From NCBI GenBank assembly GCA_032164245.1, contig JAVMKO010000003.1:67154390-67218389 (forward strand): 64,000 nt of DNA, in the 5' to 3' direction. The position numbers and the translations under genes were made by a program. Origin of the DNA: Sternotherus odoratus (Eukaryota; Chordata; Testudines; Kinosternidae). The notes beneath the pieces are model-generated. The model saw nothing but the letters and a program-made list of their open reading frames with translations. It had not been told where the DNA came from and ran no database searches. The stretch's first letter is position 1, and the number at the start of each line of letters is the position of its first letter. Positions 23,675 to 36,103 of the stretch are shown piece by piece.

Positions 23675-23976
23675 CAGTAGACTCTCGATTATCCAGGATT
23701 GGATTAACCAGAATGTGGATTAACCAGGATGTCAAAAAAAAATACACAGAACTCGTAGGGCTGGCTCTGGCTTTGCTGCCGCCCCAAGCACACACACACA
23801 CAAAAACCCCACCAGGGCACAGGGCAACCAGTGAAACAACACCCCTTTGCCCCGGCGTAGGGTGGCTGGTGAACCAACCCCCTCCCCCCATATTTTCTAT
23901 GGATGGTGATTATCCAGGATTTTATTAACCAGAATTATTTTTTTCCCTATCATCCTGGATAATCGAGAGTCTACTG
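23675..23976. mobile_element. Tigger/pogo-like MITE with TA target duplication
   Basis: The ends CAGTAGACTCTCGATTATCC and GGATAATCGAGAGTCTACTG are perfect inverted copies over 20 bp, flanked by TA on both sides (23673-23674, 23977-23978). ATTAACCAG motifs recur inside. The 302 bp element has no coding capacity. The same terminus appears at 37475-38656. Confidence 0.9.
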
Positions 23977-24117
23977 TATGTCGTTTTTGTTATTCTACAA
24001 AATAATGAGTGGACTCCAGTCTCATGGTTGAATCACATAGGACCAGTTCGCAATACAGAACCTTTTCCAGCACGGAGTACCCCAAATTTACTGACCCTGG
24101 CTCCCTAATTTTGTTAA

Positions 24118-24594
24118 ATGATTTCTCTGTACTTAGTGGACTGTTCTATAGAGAACTTTGGTATTGAGAGGTGTGGAAAAGAAATGTGTCCTAATCAAGA
24201 CTCAATCCACCACCACTTGATTCAGCAGGCACTGGTCACAATGCATTATCCTTTTCGTTGCGTCTGTCTACACGTATGCTCTCCTTCCATGCCATATAAA
24301 TGGCAACCCAGTTCTGTCACAGACGGCAATGAGTTCCTTCGTCATGTAGAATACAGGATGTCTGGTTGTCCATTTGAATTAGACCCATATTATGGGATTC
24401 CACAGTATAGCATCCAGGACTGCCCTCCTTTCCAGGATATTTGCATGAAGTTTAGATTCCTGAGGAAGCTAAGTGCGGAACCTTGGCTCCTAACTGTGGG
24501 GTGGATGCAACCATGTGTACTACAGTCTGGTCCTGATGAATTCAGAAGTCCTTTCAGCATTGTAAATTATCCCTGCCATCTAGCTGTGGGGTGA
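24118..24594 (+). other. Unassigned 158-codon open frame
   Basis: This is the longest open frame outside recognised repeats and low-complexity DNA. The translated product is Cys-rich (about 10 Cys) with balanced composition, no signal peptide and no domain I recognise. There is no splice-consistent continuation, promoter or neighbouring exon. It could be a transposon remnant or chance. Confidence 0.15.
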
Positions 24595-24746
24595 CACAAT
24601 GTCCTCAGTGATCACCGAGCCTTCTTCACATAGGGGCATGTCAACAAGATTATTAATAGAGGTTAAAAGTATCTAATTCATACCATGGAGCTTGCAATAC
24701 CTTTTCCATCCCTTTTCTCTGACACTGATGAAACTATGCTATAAGG

Positions 24747-25432
24747 AAGGGGAGGGCCACATCAGGGTTGCAAAACTGTGTGGAGGGCTGGGCTGGGAAG
24801 GCTGTGCCTCCCCAAACAGTCTGGGCCCCTGCCCCCTCCCACTTCCTGCCCCCAACAGCCCTCTCAGAACCTCCAACCCATCCAATCCCCCCTGCTCCTT
24901 GCCCCCTGACTGCCCCCTCCCGGGACCCCCACCCTAACCACCTCCCCAGGACCCCACCCCATCCAACTCCCCGTGCCAACTGCCCCCTCGAGAATCTTGA
25001 CTCAACCAACCATCCCCACCCCTTGTCCCCTGACCACTCCCTCCTGAGTCCCTCTCCCAACCCTACTGACCCCCCAGCACCCCAATCCCTATTCAACCTT
25101 TCTGCTCCCTGACTGCCCAGACCCCTATCCACACCCCCTCCCCCAACAAGCTCCCCCACGCTTATCCAACCCTTCCCCCACCCCCCGAGCCCTCTGCCCC
25201 ATATCCAACTTCCTGGCCCCGGCTCCCTTACCACGCCACTCAAAGCAGCATGTCTGACGGTAGCTGCCTGGCTGGAGCCAAACACACTGCTCTGCCCCTC
25301 AGAGGATTGCTTTTGCTGCATGCTAAGGCTCTGGGGGAGCGGGCAATGAGGGGGAGAGGCCAGGGGAGCCTCTCCAGCTGGGAGCTCAGGGGCCGGGCAG
25401 GATGGGCCTGCAGGCCAGTTTTCCCACCCCTG
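24747..25432. mobile_element. hAT-like element with 8 bp target duplication
   Basis: A perfect 8 bp duplication CTATAAGG flanks it (24739-24746 and 25433-25440). The right end TTTTCCCACCCCTG gives the hAT-like terminus CAGGGGTGGG. The left end is shortened, so the inverted end is missing there but the following block GAGGGCCACATCAGGGTTGC is preserved. The interior is a C-rich minisatellite of TGCCCCCTC-type units. Open frames in it are not genes. Confidence 0.75.
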
Positions 25433-25529
25433 CTATAAGGGTATATAGGGGGAAAAGAACACCTTATTCCAGATATTAATTAACTCCCACATAAAGAGGG
25501 ACTATACCTCCTGGTTCTGTAACTAAGAA

Positions 25530-26280
25530 ACAGTTACTTACGGTCATTCTTCAAGATGTGATGCAGACGCGTATTCCACCTAGGTGTATGCATGCCTTGC
25601 ACACTGGGGCTGGAGAATTTTATCTTGCAATGCCTGTACAGCGGCGGCCAGTGCACCTCAGGGCCATAGTCCTTTCCCTGGCCATCCGAGACCGCGCTGC
25701 CCCAACTCCCCTCAGTTCCTTCATACTGAATGCCCAAAGACTAGATTCTGATGCAGAGGGGATGGAGGGAGAGGGGGAGGTGTCATCCAATGAATGTCTG
25801 CATCACACCTCAAAGAACCACATTTCCAATAACTAACTATTTTTTTCTTCTTTGAGTAGATGCAGCCATGCATTGGACGACCCTATCAAAATCTGCATCC
25901 GCCCTGAAAATGCAGAAATGGCACATTGGTTTGTAAATGTATGTATGGACGACCATGTAGCAGCCCTACAAATGTCCATTATTGAGACATCCCTGAGGAA
26001 CACTATTGATGTTGCTTGCGCTTTTGTAGAATGAGCTTGCCTCTGCTGAGGAGGTGAAAACAGTTATTTCATATGCAGTCTTGGTACAGGACATTATCCA
26101 TTTAGAGATTGTCTGTGAAGAGACTGCTTGCCCCTTCACACGATCTGCATATGACACAAACAGACTAGATGAAGCACAAAATGGTTTAGTCCTGACTAGA
26201 TGGAAGGCCAGAAATAGCATGACATGTAATGTACGGAGATGCTGCTCCTCCAGAAATTAATGTGACTTAGGAAAGAACAC
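25530..26280 (-). pseudogene. DIRS relic: end region plus part of the tyrosine recombinase
   Basis: Minus-strand translation of 25966-26220 aligns by eye with the recombinase of the large DIRS copy: LFVSYADRVKGQAVSSQTIS against LFVAIAERMKGQPISAQRLS, and YEITVFTSSAEASSF against the HxxR block. The catalytic His and Arg are lost and the Tyr block lies beyond a stop. From 25530 to 25860 come terminal sequence (AGTTACTTACGGTCATTCTT...) and a region resembling the internal complementary region (TTCTTCTTTGAGTAGATGCA). It is a different and older subfamily. Confidence 0.75.
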
Positions 26281-26559
26281 AGGTAAATATACTGCTTGAG
26301 TCAAATGAAACTAGAATCACATCTAAAAATGTTGTTCACTGTGTTTTTATAAAGTCACTGTGTCTTTAGAGAATGGCATATATGGAGGCTCTGCAACTCA
26401 CATGCCCCTAGTGGATATTACTACCAGGAACACATTGGAAAGGGACAAGATATCAGGGGCTCTGATGGAGGTCGCATTAAAGCTGCAACGACCATGTTAA
26501 GGTCCCCCAGAGGAACCAGCTCTTGGACAGGAGGATGGAGACAAAGCAGTCCTTTTAAA

Positions 26560-26620
26560 AAGAACAGGAGTACGTGTGACTAACACATGTATTTCAGCAT
26601 AAGCTTGTGTAGCCTATGCA
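26560..26620. repeat. Fragment of the GACTAACACA / CAGCATAAGCTTGTG repeat
   Basis: GTGACTAACACATGTATTTC and AGCATAAGCTTGTGTAGCC match the arm of the palindromic family at 4994-5240. Only about 60 bp remain. Confidence 0.5.
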
Positions 26621-26756
26621 ATTTTTGTAGGTTAAATTTTCAAAAGTACCTAAGAGACTTAGAAGCTTCAATATAATTATAAAAATGACTAAGTGATTTA
26701 GGCACTTTTCAAAATCTTACCCTTCACCTCCTAGGTAATGCCAGAAAAAGGGTGAC

Positions 26757-27494
26757 TTTATTAAAAAAGCAACAGCTAAGAACATTTACCATTTATTTAA
26801 ACCAAACTGTTATTTTTAACAGTTACATAAGTTACACAGCATGTTTAAGTCAGAAGATTTCACACCGAAAAAATTTAAACTTTTGTATGCAGGCAAAATA
26901 GTACCACACGATATGTACCTGGGAGGGAGGGGAAAACCTCTAAACATTCAAATAAGGCCATAATTATTTAAAAAACAACAATAAAAGCCCCCAAAGATCC
27001 TTTTTTCCTTTCATTGTGTTCAGTGCTGCTAACTATATGTACCTTCTTAGTGTACAGATATATATCTTGATAGCTAAGTTTTTAAAAACATTTATCAAAA
27101 ATGGAATAAGGCTCATTAGTACATACAGCTGCTCTTGGAATTTCAGTCTCCATTACCATCACTAACTTAAAATTCACAAAGTGCACAGTTAAGATATGCC
27201 AAAAAATCTGAAACTGCTACTCTACCAACAGCTGCCCATGCTTAATACTTAGTGGTCTATTGGAACAAAATGTTCTTTCAAAAAAAAAAGGGGGGGGGGG
27301 GGAGCCACTGTAAAACATTTAGTTTCAAAGATGTGCTAGTAGTTTTCTTGTAAACGGAAAAGTAGAAAAATCTGGATTAAGTGTAGTGTAAAGGGAAAAA
27401 AACAACAAAAAACACTAGAAATGACCATCAAATGTTTTCAAAGAACAATCACCACAATGGACATTAGCATTCAGTGTATATCAATGTATCTATT
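26757..27494 (-). other. WASF1: WASF1 3' UTR with two candidate poly(A) signals
   Basis: The sequence after the stop codon is AT-rich, with two AATAAA motifs on the minus strand at 26792-26797 and 26757-26762. I infer that the transcript ends close below 26750. The true cleavage site cannot be seen. A run A10G13 lies inside it at 27280-27302. Confidence 0.6.
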
Positions 27495-27686
<192 letters not shown>

Positions 27687-28489
27687 TTATTGCATAATAC
27701 TTTTACCCACAGCTCTCAAACTGCTTAGCAAAGAAAAACAAATTGACTGAGAACACTGCCTGTCAGACAGAGAACTAATAATAAATCCATGTTAAGAATG
27801 GAAATTGCTGTACTAGATCAGAAGTCCATCTAGTACACTATCCTGTCTGTAAAAGTAGCTCATAGCAGATGTTTCTGAGAAATAAACCCTAAAAACCTTA
27901 TCTCTGCAGGGACACCATACAATAACTATAGGATTATAATCAAAACATTTTAGTATCTGTGTTCCCAGATTAAATTAAACTGATTTTTAAATAGTATCTT
28001 CATTTTTTTCTCTCTTTGTGGTTTCCCTTAAGGTTGCTTAACAAGATTGCCTTTATGTGTAATCTTAAATCTGAATTTCCTGGTTTGGAATGCTAGGTTT
28101 TGGAATAATTAAAACATCTCTGCTGTATTTTTTACCTTAAGTTTCACACTCTCAACCTCAACTCCCTCTTAATATAGTGTTTTTTTGTTTTGGGAATGTC
28201 CTTATTTAAAAAATGAAATACTACTTAAAATAAATAAAAAATTATAATTGTTTAAAAAATAAAATTTTCTTCCCAAAGAAAACAGTGTGATATTTCTCAT
28301 AATTTGAAGGTGTATAATAGGAATCTTTAAAAAATATATACTTTTAAAACCAGATTTAGCAGTGCAAAAGCACAGGGAAAAACAGCTGAAGTCTAGTGGT
28401 GAATCTGGCAGTTGCAACTGATTTTTTGTGTATCGAAGGGTGTGTTACAGAGACCCCTCTTTGTGTGAAAGGAGGATGAGGAAATCTGA

Positions 28490-28960
28490 GTTTGAGTTCC
28501 AATGTGTCTGCACTTTAAGGAACCTCAGTTCCCCCAGCAGGGCTGCGCGGGTGAATCATACATGACTGAGGGGGAGAGAGGGGGCAACTCTGAGCATACT
28601 GGGAGCAGGGAGGACTCTGGCTCACTCAGTTGTGGTCCTGGGAAGCCCAGCCCAGGCAGGGGGCAGCCTGCTGCCATTACAGACAGGTGCTCTCCCAAGC
28701 AGTTGCTGAGTTGCACTGGACAACAATCCAGCATGGCCGGAAGTAGCTCTGGCCACACCCCTCTGCTTCCCACCTGGGTGACTGCTGGGGGGAGGGGGGG
28801 GGGAGAGGGGAAGGGGGACACTTGACCCTGCATGTTCCGCTCGCCGCATCGCTTCTGTCTGGTGTGCAGTGCAGTGGAGGCAGCAGTGCCATGGGGAGCC
28901 TGTCAAACCCTGATGTCCAAGGTAGCATGTGGCCATGGACCCTTTAAAAGTAACTTCCTA
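28490..28960. other. GC-rich intronic segment
   Basis: The WASF1 intron between the last two exons (27653-31797) holds this GC-rich block. It has open frames on both strands but no motif. Its sharp composition edges suggest an inserted repeat that I do not recognise. Confidence 0.35.
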
Positions 28961-29559
28961 CCAATAAGAATTCTTGGCACACATGTCCAGTTTTCCTCAT
29001 GCTACTGAGTCCTTACAATCCACACAATTTTTTGCGTGCAAAATAGCTAGAGAGAGAGGGTGGTCGAGTTACTTCTAATGTCACAAAGAACTCATTTATG
29101 TTACCTGAGCTGATGCTGACCATACCTTTTATAATCATAACAATCATTAATAACTTCACTTCATTACAACCTAACTGTTTCCAAGTATATAGTGTATGCA
29201 CAATCGATTTCAATGAATATTAACTAAAGAAATGTGGAGAGTTTGCAAGTCTATTGTTAAAATCATTTGGGACAAGAAAAGACAGACAAATCTTACATAT
29301 CTTACGCACTCATTTTAAATTAGATTTTAATGCAAGATCATTAAATGATTGAGTAGAGAATGAATTTTCTGAAATTAAAGAGTAAAATGTTAATTTGGGG
29401 AGGCTGAATCCCTGCTTTAAGCGTGAAATGGAAGTCACCCTTAACCATGGAGCGCAGACTGGTGCCTCCGCAATATTAAACAATAAAGATTCTAGGAGGG
29501 AGCCTTTGAGCACTTGGTCACTCTTCAACAGGGCCAAAGTTTAAAAATCTATTTTTACT

Positions 29560-30010
29560 CCATTTTCTATTTCTTAGCCAGGTTTAATCTGCAACTCGAC
29601 TCTACTTTTCACCCCCAGGGTTACTTAGTTTCCTTAATAGTATCTTCTGTAGGATTTTGTCAAAAGCTTTTAGAATCTCAAATGAATTACGCCAGTGGGC
29701 TCTCCTTATATACTTTTTTTGCTGACATGCTCAAATAATTCTAACAGATGAGGGAGGAATGATTTCCTTTTAGAGAATTCATGCTTGTTATTAGATGTAG
29801 GTGTTCTGTACCTATGATTTTAGTTGTCATTTCAATCCATTTACTGGTACTAGAGGAAAGCTAACTAGTCTGATTCCCAGGATCATTCCTATCCATTTTC
29901 GTAATGATATATTTATCATTTGTTACCATCCAGTTCTCTGGTGTAGTGGCTTACTTCACAGAAAGATTGCATTTTACTTCACAGAAAGATTGCATTTTTT
30001 TAAAAGCACC
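29560..30010 (-). mobile_element. CR1 LINE fragment, RT region, reverse orientation
   Basis: The minus strand matches the CR1 RT-region DNA seen on the plus strand at 15770-15880, with TTTGTCAAAAGCTTTTAGAA, GCTCAAATAATTCTAACAGA and TGAGGGAGGAATGATTTCC in order. No frame is open. A 22 bp tandem duplication (CTTCACAGAAAGATTGCATT) is present at about 29953-29999. Confidence 0.7.
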
Positions 30011-30207
30011 TCAATTACTTCATTCTGATTTATTCTGCTCAGGGTCCTGTTGGTTGAGTAGAGTGAGGTATAAAGAGGTTAGACAAGTGACTTTCTTTAG
30101 ATAAAATGATTTGCAGCAGGGGATAAAACCCAGGAGTCTCTCCTCTCTCACTTCTCTGCTCTAATCATTAGAAAACACTTGCTTATTGTAAACCATGTTA
30201 TATCTCT

Positions 30208-30515
30208 AAGGGTATGTCTACACTACCCACCAGATAGACGGGCAGCAACTGATCCAGCGGGGGTTGATTTATCGCGCCTAGACTAGACACAAGGATAAAT
30301 CAACTCCCGAGTGCTCTCCTGTCAACTCCTGTACTCCATTTCTGCGAGAGGTGCAGGCGGAGTCGATGGGGGAGTGGCAGCAGTCGACTTACCACAGCAA
30401 AGATGCTACAGTAAGTAGATCTAAGTACATCAACTTCAGCTACGTTATTCACATAGCTGAAGTTGCATAACTTCAATCCCCCTCCCCCCGCCCCAGTGTA
30501 GAGGAAGGCTAAGTA
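30208..30515. mobile_element. MITE-like element with TATGTCTACACT end
   Basis: The left end AGGGTATGTCTACACTACC and the right end CCAGTGTAGAGGAAGGCT are inverted copies with mismatches. The interior has CAACTTCAGCTACGTTATTC with its inverted counterpart CATAGCTGAAGTTGCAT. Family shared with 18432-18886. Confidence 0.65.
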
Positions 30516-30729
30516 CACATTCTGCTCTGTATGTTGAAGAGGATGCAGAGAAGCCTCTCCCAGTGTACCTAAAAACACTGGAAAAGGATTCCAGCTAGTG
30601 TTCAGGGACCTACTAGAAGAGACCCTATAACCATGCACCAGCACCCCACAGTCCTAAGGGTTCATGGTTAGACCACCAGTGCACACATTGTGATGTGAAG
30701 CACATGCAAGATAGGTAAGGGTGACAGTA

Positions 30730-31215
30730 AGCCAGCGTGCCTCAGTGCAGCACACCGGCAAGAGCTGATGTACCGGACTGGATCGGCTTCCCCAGGTGGC
30801 AATTTAAAGGGCGTGGGGCTCTTGGCTGCCCCTACTACAGTGGAGCCCCAGACACTTTAAAGCTCTGCCAGAGAATGGAGCCCTGGGGTAGTGGTGGCAA
30901 CTGGGAGCCCCTAGGGCTCCGTTGGCGATTGAAAGGGCCCAGGGCTCCGCTGTGGTAGCTGAAGCCCCGGGGTTCCCAGCCACTTCTGCAGCTTGTAGTT
31001 CTGGGATGATTTAAAGGGCCCAGGGCTCCAGCCGCTGCTACTGCAGCCAGAGCCCCAGGCCTTTAAAAATCTTGATTTAAAAGACCCGGGGAGTTAAAGG
31101 CCCCGCCTCTTCTGGTTGACACCTACCCCCTGCTCAGGACTGTGGTGTAGTGGTAAGTCCTTTAAGTTACTTTCACCCCTAAAGAGAGGAGAGCACCAGT
31201 AAGGTGCTGCCCCAG
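30730..31215. repeat. GC-rich repeat with TTTAAAGGGC/AGGGCTCC units
   Basis: Several spaced copies of TTTAAAGGGC and CAGGGCTCC within 480 bp make this an interspersed repeat with internal units, seen with GTACCGGAC near its left edge. The edges are not resolved. Confidence 0.5.
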
Positions 31216-31797
31216 GTGGTTTCCCCATCCCTTTTGCGCTCCTGCCTTATATTGGCATACAAAACAAAATGAATCAAAACCCTGATTTAATCTTTTAAAA
31301 ATATTGTCCTTACATTGTTATTGCACTGCAGTAATGTGTGTGAAGGATGCTTACATAAAAAAAGGGTCAAAATCCATATGCCAATCTTTGTGCTCTGCTC
31401 TGAGCTAATAGTCTTTGTGAAAAATATTCTTGCCAACACTTTTGCTTTCCACACATTTTAGAACAAATGCACCAAGAGACACTCTTCAGATAGTTAGAAA
31501 TGAAAATATAATCTCCATAGATCATCTAGAAACATGTACATTTCCTTAGCTGACTTTTATGGAAAACTAGTTTTTGCATTCTAAACTACAATCCTGATAG
31601 GTGCGATTATGAGCTGAACAAAATCTGTCTACTTGGCAAGCTGCATATTGTACAGAATACAAAACAGCACCAGATTTAAGATACTCTTGTCAAATGTTTT
31701 GTCCAGAGGTGTAAATTATTCCATCTGTTAAAAGTACACTTGTTTTATTAAACTGCTGTGACCAACTTCTGTTGTTCTTTTAGTGGCCAAATGTTAC

Positions 31798-32408
31798 CTT
31801 TTCGTATTGCTTCCAGTAGAACGCTTCTGGCATCGCTGATTACAGGTAGAGTTGAAGGGTGGCGTTTGGGTTCAGGAGCAGGAATCACTTGGGATGGTGG
31901 AGATGGAGGCATTAGTGGAGCATGAGGGCCAGGAACGATGGTTGTGGGAGGGTGAGAGAGGGTGGCAACTGAGACAGGAGATGAAGGTCGAATGCCAGGG
32001 GGAGGCAATGGAGGAGGTGGTGGGGGTGGAGGAAGTCCTTGCACTTCAGCTTGTGGAACTGGCTGAACTGGTACAGTTTCACATACTTGGGCAGCTCTAG
32101 TGACTGGAGGAGAGGGCTGTGCTAGAGGTGGTGCAATTGGAGGAGGAGCTGGATGAAGAACTCCAGGAGCAATCTGGAGAGGAGCTGGTGGAGGTGGCAC
32201 TGCTGGCGCTTGCAAAACAGCTGCTGGAGGTGGTGGTGGGGGAGGGATGGGTGGGGGAGGGGTGGAAGTAATTGCAGCTCTCAATGAAGAAGTTGACAAA
32301 GCAGATGGAAGAGGAGGAGGAGGAGGGGGGGGGGTGGGGCTCACAAACACTGGTGCCCTGCCTGTTGCTGGTGACTGAGGACGATTTTCTATCAAACCTG
32401 TGGTGGAG
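31798..32408 (-). CDS. WASF1: WASF1 proline-rich exon and start of WH2
   Basis: 611 bp exon with acceptor TTTCAG at 32411-32409 and donor GTAACA after 31798. It starts [20 protein letters not shown] and then codes for polyproline runs ([35 protein letters not shown]) that bind profilin and SH3 proteins such as IRSp53. It ends [14 protein letters not shown], the first half of the WH2 motif. Compared with human WASF1 from memory it lacks about six residues between HPP and PGPHAPL. The open frame runs past the donor into intron (NIWPLKEQQ), which is not coding. Confidence 0.97.
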
Positions 32409-32807
32409 CTGAAATACACAATAGTAGGGAGTTATTAAAAACACAAAGTGGAAAAACTAGCTAATATAATTATATTTACTTTTTTTTGCTACTTAATATT
32501 TAAGATCAGTAATCAGGGTTATAAAAAAGCTAAATGTACTGATGTGACAACTGCATGGCTATTGTAGATCCCCATGAAATCAGATTTACCCAATCTAAAA
32601 GGCTAGTTTTTAATTGTTTGGGTAAAGCCTTTTTCTTGCTAGCTTATATATGTATTCAGGCAAATACCTGAGTTTATTTCTCTTATCCAAGTTTTCCTAC
32701 AGTAAGAAAGATTTTCCCTACATACTGAATAAATCTCTGGATTTAATAAAGTATGAGGACAAACTCGTAGAATATGGCAGTCTTGATTAATTCCCTTTAT
32801 TCTAAAG

Positions 32808-33995
32808 TAGGGCTATCAATTGCCATTAACTCAATTGATTAACTCAAAACAAATTAACTGAATTAAATCACAATTAACTGCACTTTTAATTGCACTATTA
32901 AATAATAATAGAATACCAATTAAAATTTATTATAAATATTTTTGGATGTTTTTCTACATTTTCAAATATATATATATATTTGAATTACAGTACATAGTGT
33001 AGTATTTCTAACAATTTTATAAAACATATAAGGCATTACTGTGTTTGACTGTCTTGTGGACACACAACTTACAAGTAGAGTTCAACCAATCTCTTCCTAA
33101 ACACAATGTTGCAAGCTAATACACTTTAACAAGATAACTTAAAGTGTACTATACTGTAAAAGCAGTAAATACAAAGTGTACATTGCTCACTATTTTTTTA
33201 ATTGCAAATATTTGCTTGTAAAAAAGATTAAAAAAAGAAACAGTATTTTTCAAACCTCATACAATTACTGTAGTGCAATCACTTTATCATGAAAGTTGAA
33301 CTTACAAATGTAGATTTTTTTTGGTTACATAACTGCACTCAAAACCAAAACAATGTAAAACTTTAGTGCCTACAAGTCCACTCAGTCCTATTCCTTGTTT
33401 AGTCAATTGCTAAAACAAACAAGTTTGTTTACATTTCCAGGAGATAATGCTGCCCGCTTCTTATTTACAATGTCACCTGAAAGTCAGAACAGGTGTTCAC
33501 ATGGCACTTTTGTAGCTGTATGTCTCCTGCTCTGTGGCTTTACCCAGCACATGTTCAATTTTAAAACACAGATTTGATAAAATGCAAAGGAGGTATCAAT
33601 GTAAGAGATAGCTACAGCACTCAACCCAAGATTTAAGAACCTGAAGTGCCTTCCAAAATCTGAGTGGGACAAGGTGTAAAACATACAGAAACTACAGAAC
33701 CGGAATCACCACCTTGTTGGTGGCATCTGACTCAGATGATGAAAATTAACATGTGTCATCAACATGTTTATCATTTTTGAAGTGCAAATATTTGTAATTA
33801 AAATAAGCACCATACACTTTATATTCTGTTTTATAACTGAAATCAATATATTTGAAAATGCGGAAAACATCCAAAAATATTTATTTAAATATATTCTATT
33901 ATGAACAGTAATGTACAAATAAAACTGATTTTTTGCAGTTATTTTTAAAATCTTGCTATTAATCACCATTTTAAAAAAATAGTTTGAAAGCCCTA
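32808..33995. mobile_element. hAT-like non-autonomous element with 8 bp target duplication
   Basis: The terminal motif TAGGGCT ... AGCCCTA is flanked by TTCTAAAG at 32800-32807 and 33996-34003. The ends carry TTAACTCAATTGATTAACTC-type AT repeats and the interior is partly self-complementary (TTTTTGGATGTTTT near 32940 and its inverse near 33870). A related copy lies at 43187-44812. It carries a 176 bp block that also occurs at 36104-36282. No transposase. Confidence 0.8.
32994..33169. repeat. Duplicated intronic block, copy 1
   Basis: The last ~140 bp of this block are identical to 36143-36282. The related hAT copy at 43187-44812 lacks it, with its flanking sequences adjoining (ATTACAACACAGAATACAAA), so the block looks inserted into this hAT element. 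Confidence 0.85.
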
Positions 33996-34387
33996 TTCTA
34001 AAGGGACTATTTTTACAGACTGATTACCTAGATACAATGACTTTGAAACTGAGATATGGGTTTAAGTTAATTGACAAGTCCAGTGGTACCATACAAGATC
34101 AGTCATGCATAGCTCCAGAAGAGTGTATCTACACATAAGACACTCCTAGGTCAATGACCTTTTCGGTGCTCAAATTGACAAGAGATGACTGTAAATGTTA
34201 TTTTTTAAAGTACAAACTGCTAGAGGAATTTCTCAACTTTTCCTACCTGAGTATTCTAGTTAACACAACCAGAAAATGTTAACCCAATAAAAGAGGTATA
34301 TTTCTGTGTATATCCCTTGGATAGTGGAAATACTTTCATTTGGAAAGAGATTAAACTATTTTGCTGACGTAACAACATAATCTAGAT

Positions 34388-34656
34388 CAGCAGGTCTCAA
34401 ACTTACCTTTACTGCGACCCCTTTTTTCTTGATCAGCCCGGCGGCGCGACCCCTTGTGTGTCCGCCGAATGAATTACTTCCACATTCGGCGGCTATTTTT
34501 GGCGGACATGCCAGCTTGTCCGCCAAAAAGCCACCAAATGCGGAAGTAATTAATAATTCATTTGGTGGCTTTTAAACGGCGCCGGGAGCTCGCGACCCCC
34601 CTGGGAGCGCTAGGTGACCCCCAAAGGGGTCGCGACCCCCAGTTTGAGAACCCCTG
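34388..34656. mobile_element. hAT MITE with perfect 8 bp target duplication
   Basis: The ends CAGCAGGTCTCAAACTT and AGTTTGAGAACCCCTG are an inverted pair, and the flanks are identical ATCTAGAT (34380-34387, 34657-34664). The interior includes GGCGGCTATTTTTGGCGGAC and an inverted counterpart. 269 bp, no coding capacity. Confidence 0.9.
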
Positions 34657-34873
34657 ATCTAGATTGACTCTTGTATATTCCAGATAACGAGAAGGGAAAC
34701 CCTATAAAAATCTAATCCATAAAGTAAGATGTTGCTGGGATATGATGTTAAGTGGAAAAAAAACCTGCCAGGATGATTGGTTTAGATGGTATCCCAATAT
34801 TCCACCCAATGTTAGAAAAGGGTAAAGAGAAATTATGTCTGTAATTTAATCTATTTTGTAGACTACTGTCTGT

Positions 34874-35351
34874 CAGTGGTTTTCAAACTTATTTGATTCC
34901 ATTCCCCCTTCTTTGTGTCTGTAGTTTGCACCCTCCACCACCTCACAAGTACATATACCAATTTAAAAACAAATCAACATGCAACTCCTGACTAAATACT
35001 AAAACCAGTAAGAGCCAATTCAAACAGAGCCAACAATCCATTGTAATAAGAGCAAACACAAAACTGCAACTGTGATCGAAGCTTACAATTAAATGTGTGG
35101 ACTGCATTGTAGCAAACGGAATAACATACAGATAGCAATGAACTACTTTGTACAATGCTATGCAAGCTTAACATAAATCCCGCAAAATGCACAGTACCGT
35201 CTGGGAACCTGATACGTCTGGAAGAATCAGATTTGCTAGTTATTCATTGTATGTTTCCCCCCCCCCATAAAGCTTCTCATGCCCCCCAGAATATATTAAC
35301 CCTCCCCCGGCCCAAGACAGCCCTCCACCCAGTCTGAGAACCTCTGGTCTA
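34874..35351. mobile_element. Degenerate hAT-like MITE (CAGTGGTTTTCAAACTT ... CTGAGAACCTCTG)
   Basis: The two ends are imperfect inverted copies of the TCAAACT terminus seen at 34388. No clear target duplication remains. Confidence 0.55.
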
Positions 35352-35488
35352 TGTTGCTCTCTGGGCTGAAATCAAGTACAATAATGATACTGCTTGCTTC
35401 TTCAAAGCAAAGTTTTGCATATCTGGACTTTTTTCAGAGACATGCATCAGTTTATTGTTGGAAAGTTGTTCCAAATATGACTCCTTAC

Positions 35489-35668
35489 CTAATACAAGGA
35501 GGTATGGGTTTCACATCGCCCGCTCCATGCATTGGTGGAGGGGGTGGTGGCTCATGTGGTCTGACCAACACTCGCTCCTCAGCTCTGCTCAGAATTTCAG
35601 ACATCTGACTATAGGGCAATGCAGAAAGGGAGTAGGTTCCATCCATATGATCCACATATGGCTGAGGT
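35489..35668 (-). CDS. WASF1: WASF1 internal exon (linker and first proline motif)
   Basis: 180 bp exon with acceptor TTAG before 35668 and donor GTAAGG after 35489. It encodes [20 protein letters not shown], then [20 protein letters not shown] to IPPC. It joins upstream through a split Arg codon (AG/A) and downstream through a split Ser codon (AG/C). The segment leads from the SCAR homology region to the proline-rich region. Confidence 0.97.
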
Positions 35669-36103
35669 CTAAGAAAAAACAAAAGGTAATTTTCCACTTA
35701 AAAATTGTCTTGCTGATGATCACAGACATAAGCATTAGTAGAATTCATTCCTCAGCTCAGCTATTGTATTATACTTCAGTTTGATCTCTGAATTAAATTC
35801 CCTCTCTGTACAAGAGATGCTAATTGAACTGTGGTTTTTAACCTTTTCTCTCTTTCTGCCCTCCTGCTTCTAGCAATTCAAATGTTAAACACTTTTTCAT
35901 TGGTAAACCATACAATTCCTACAGTATGTGTGTGTGATGTTTGTGTTTCTTATTCAGACTTTACTGAATTAAACATAACAGTATTATTAGAAACAAGTTT
36001 ACAGTATGAAACAGTCATGTACCTGTAGTGGTTTGTGATTCACAATCTTTTCATAGGCAAACATTACTTTACTACTTTCCTAAATTGTATAGCACTACAT
36101 TAT

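Noticed and set aside
31748..31797. Extension of the WASF1 frame past IRKG
   Set aside because: A GT donor follows 31798 and the phase joins the last exon exactly, so this is intron.
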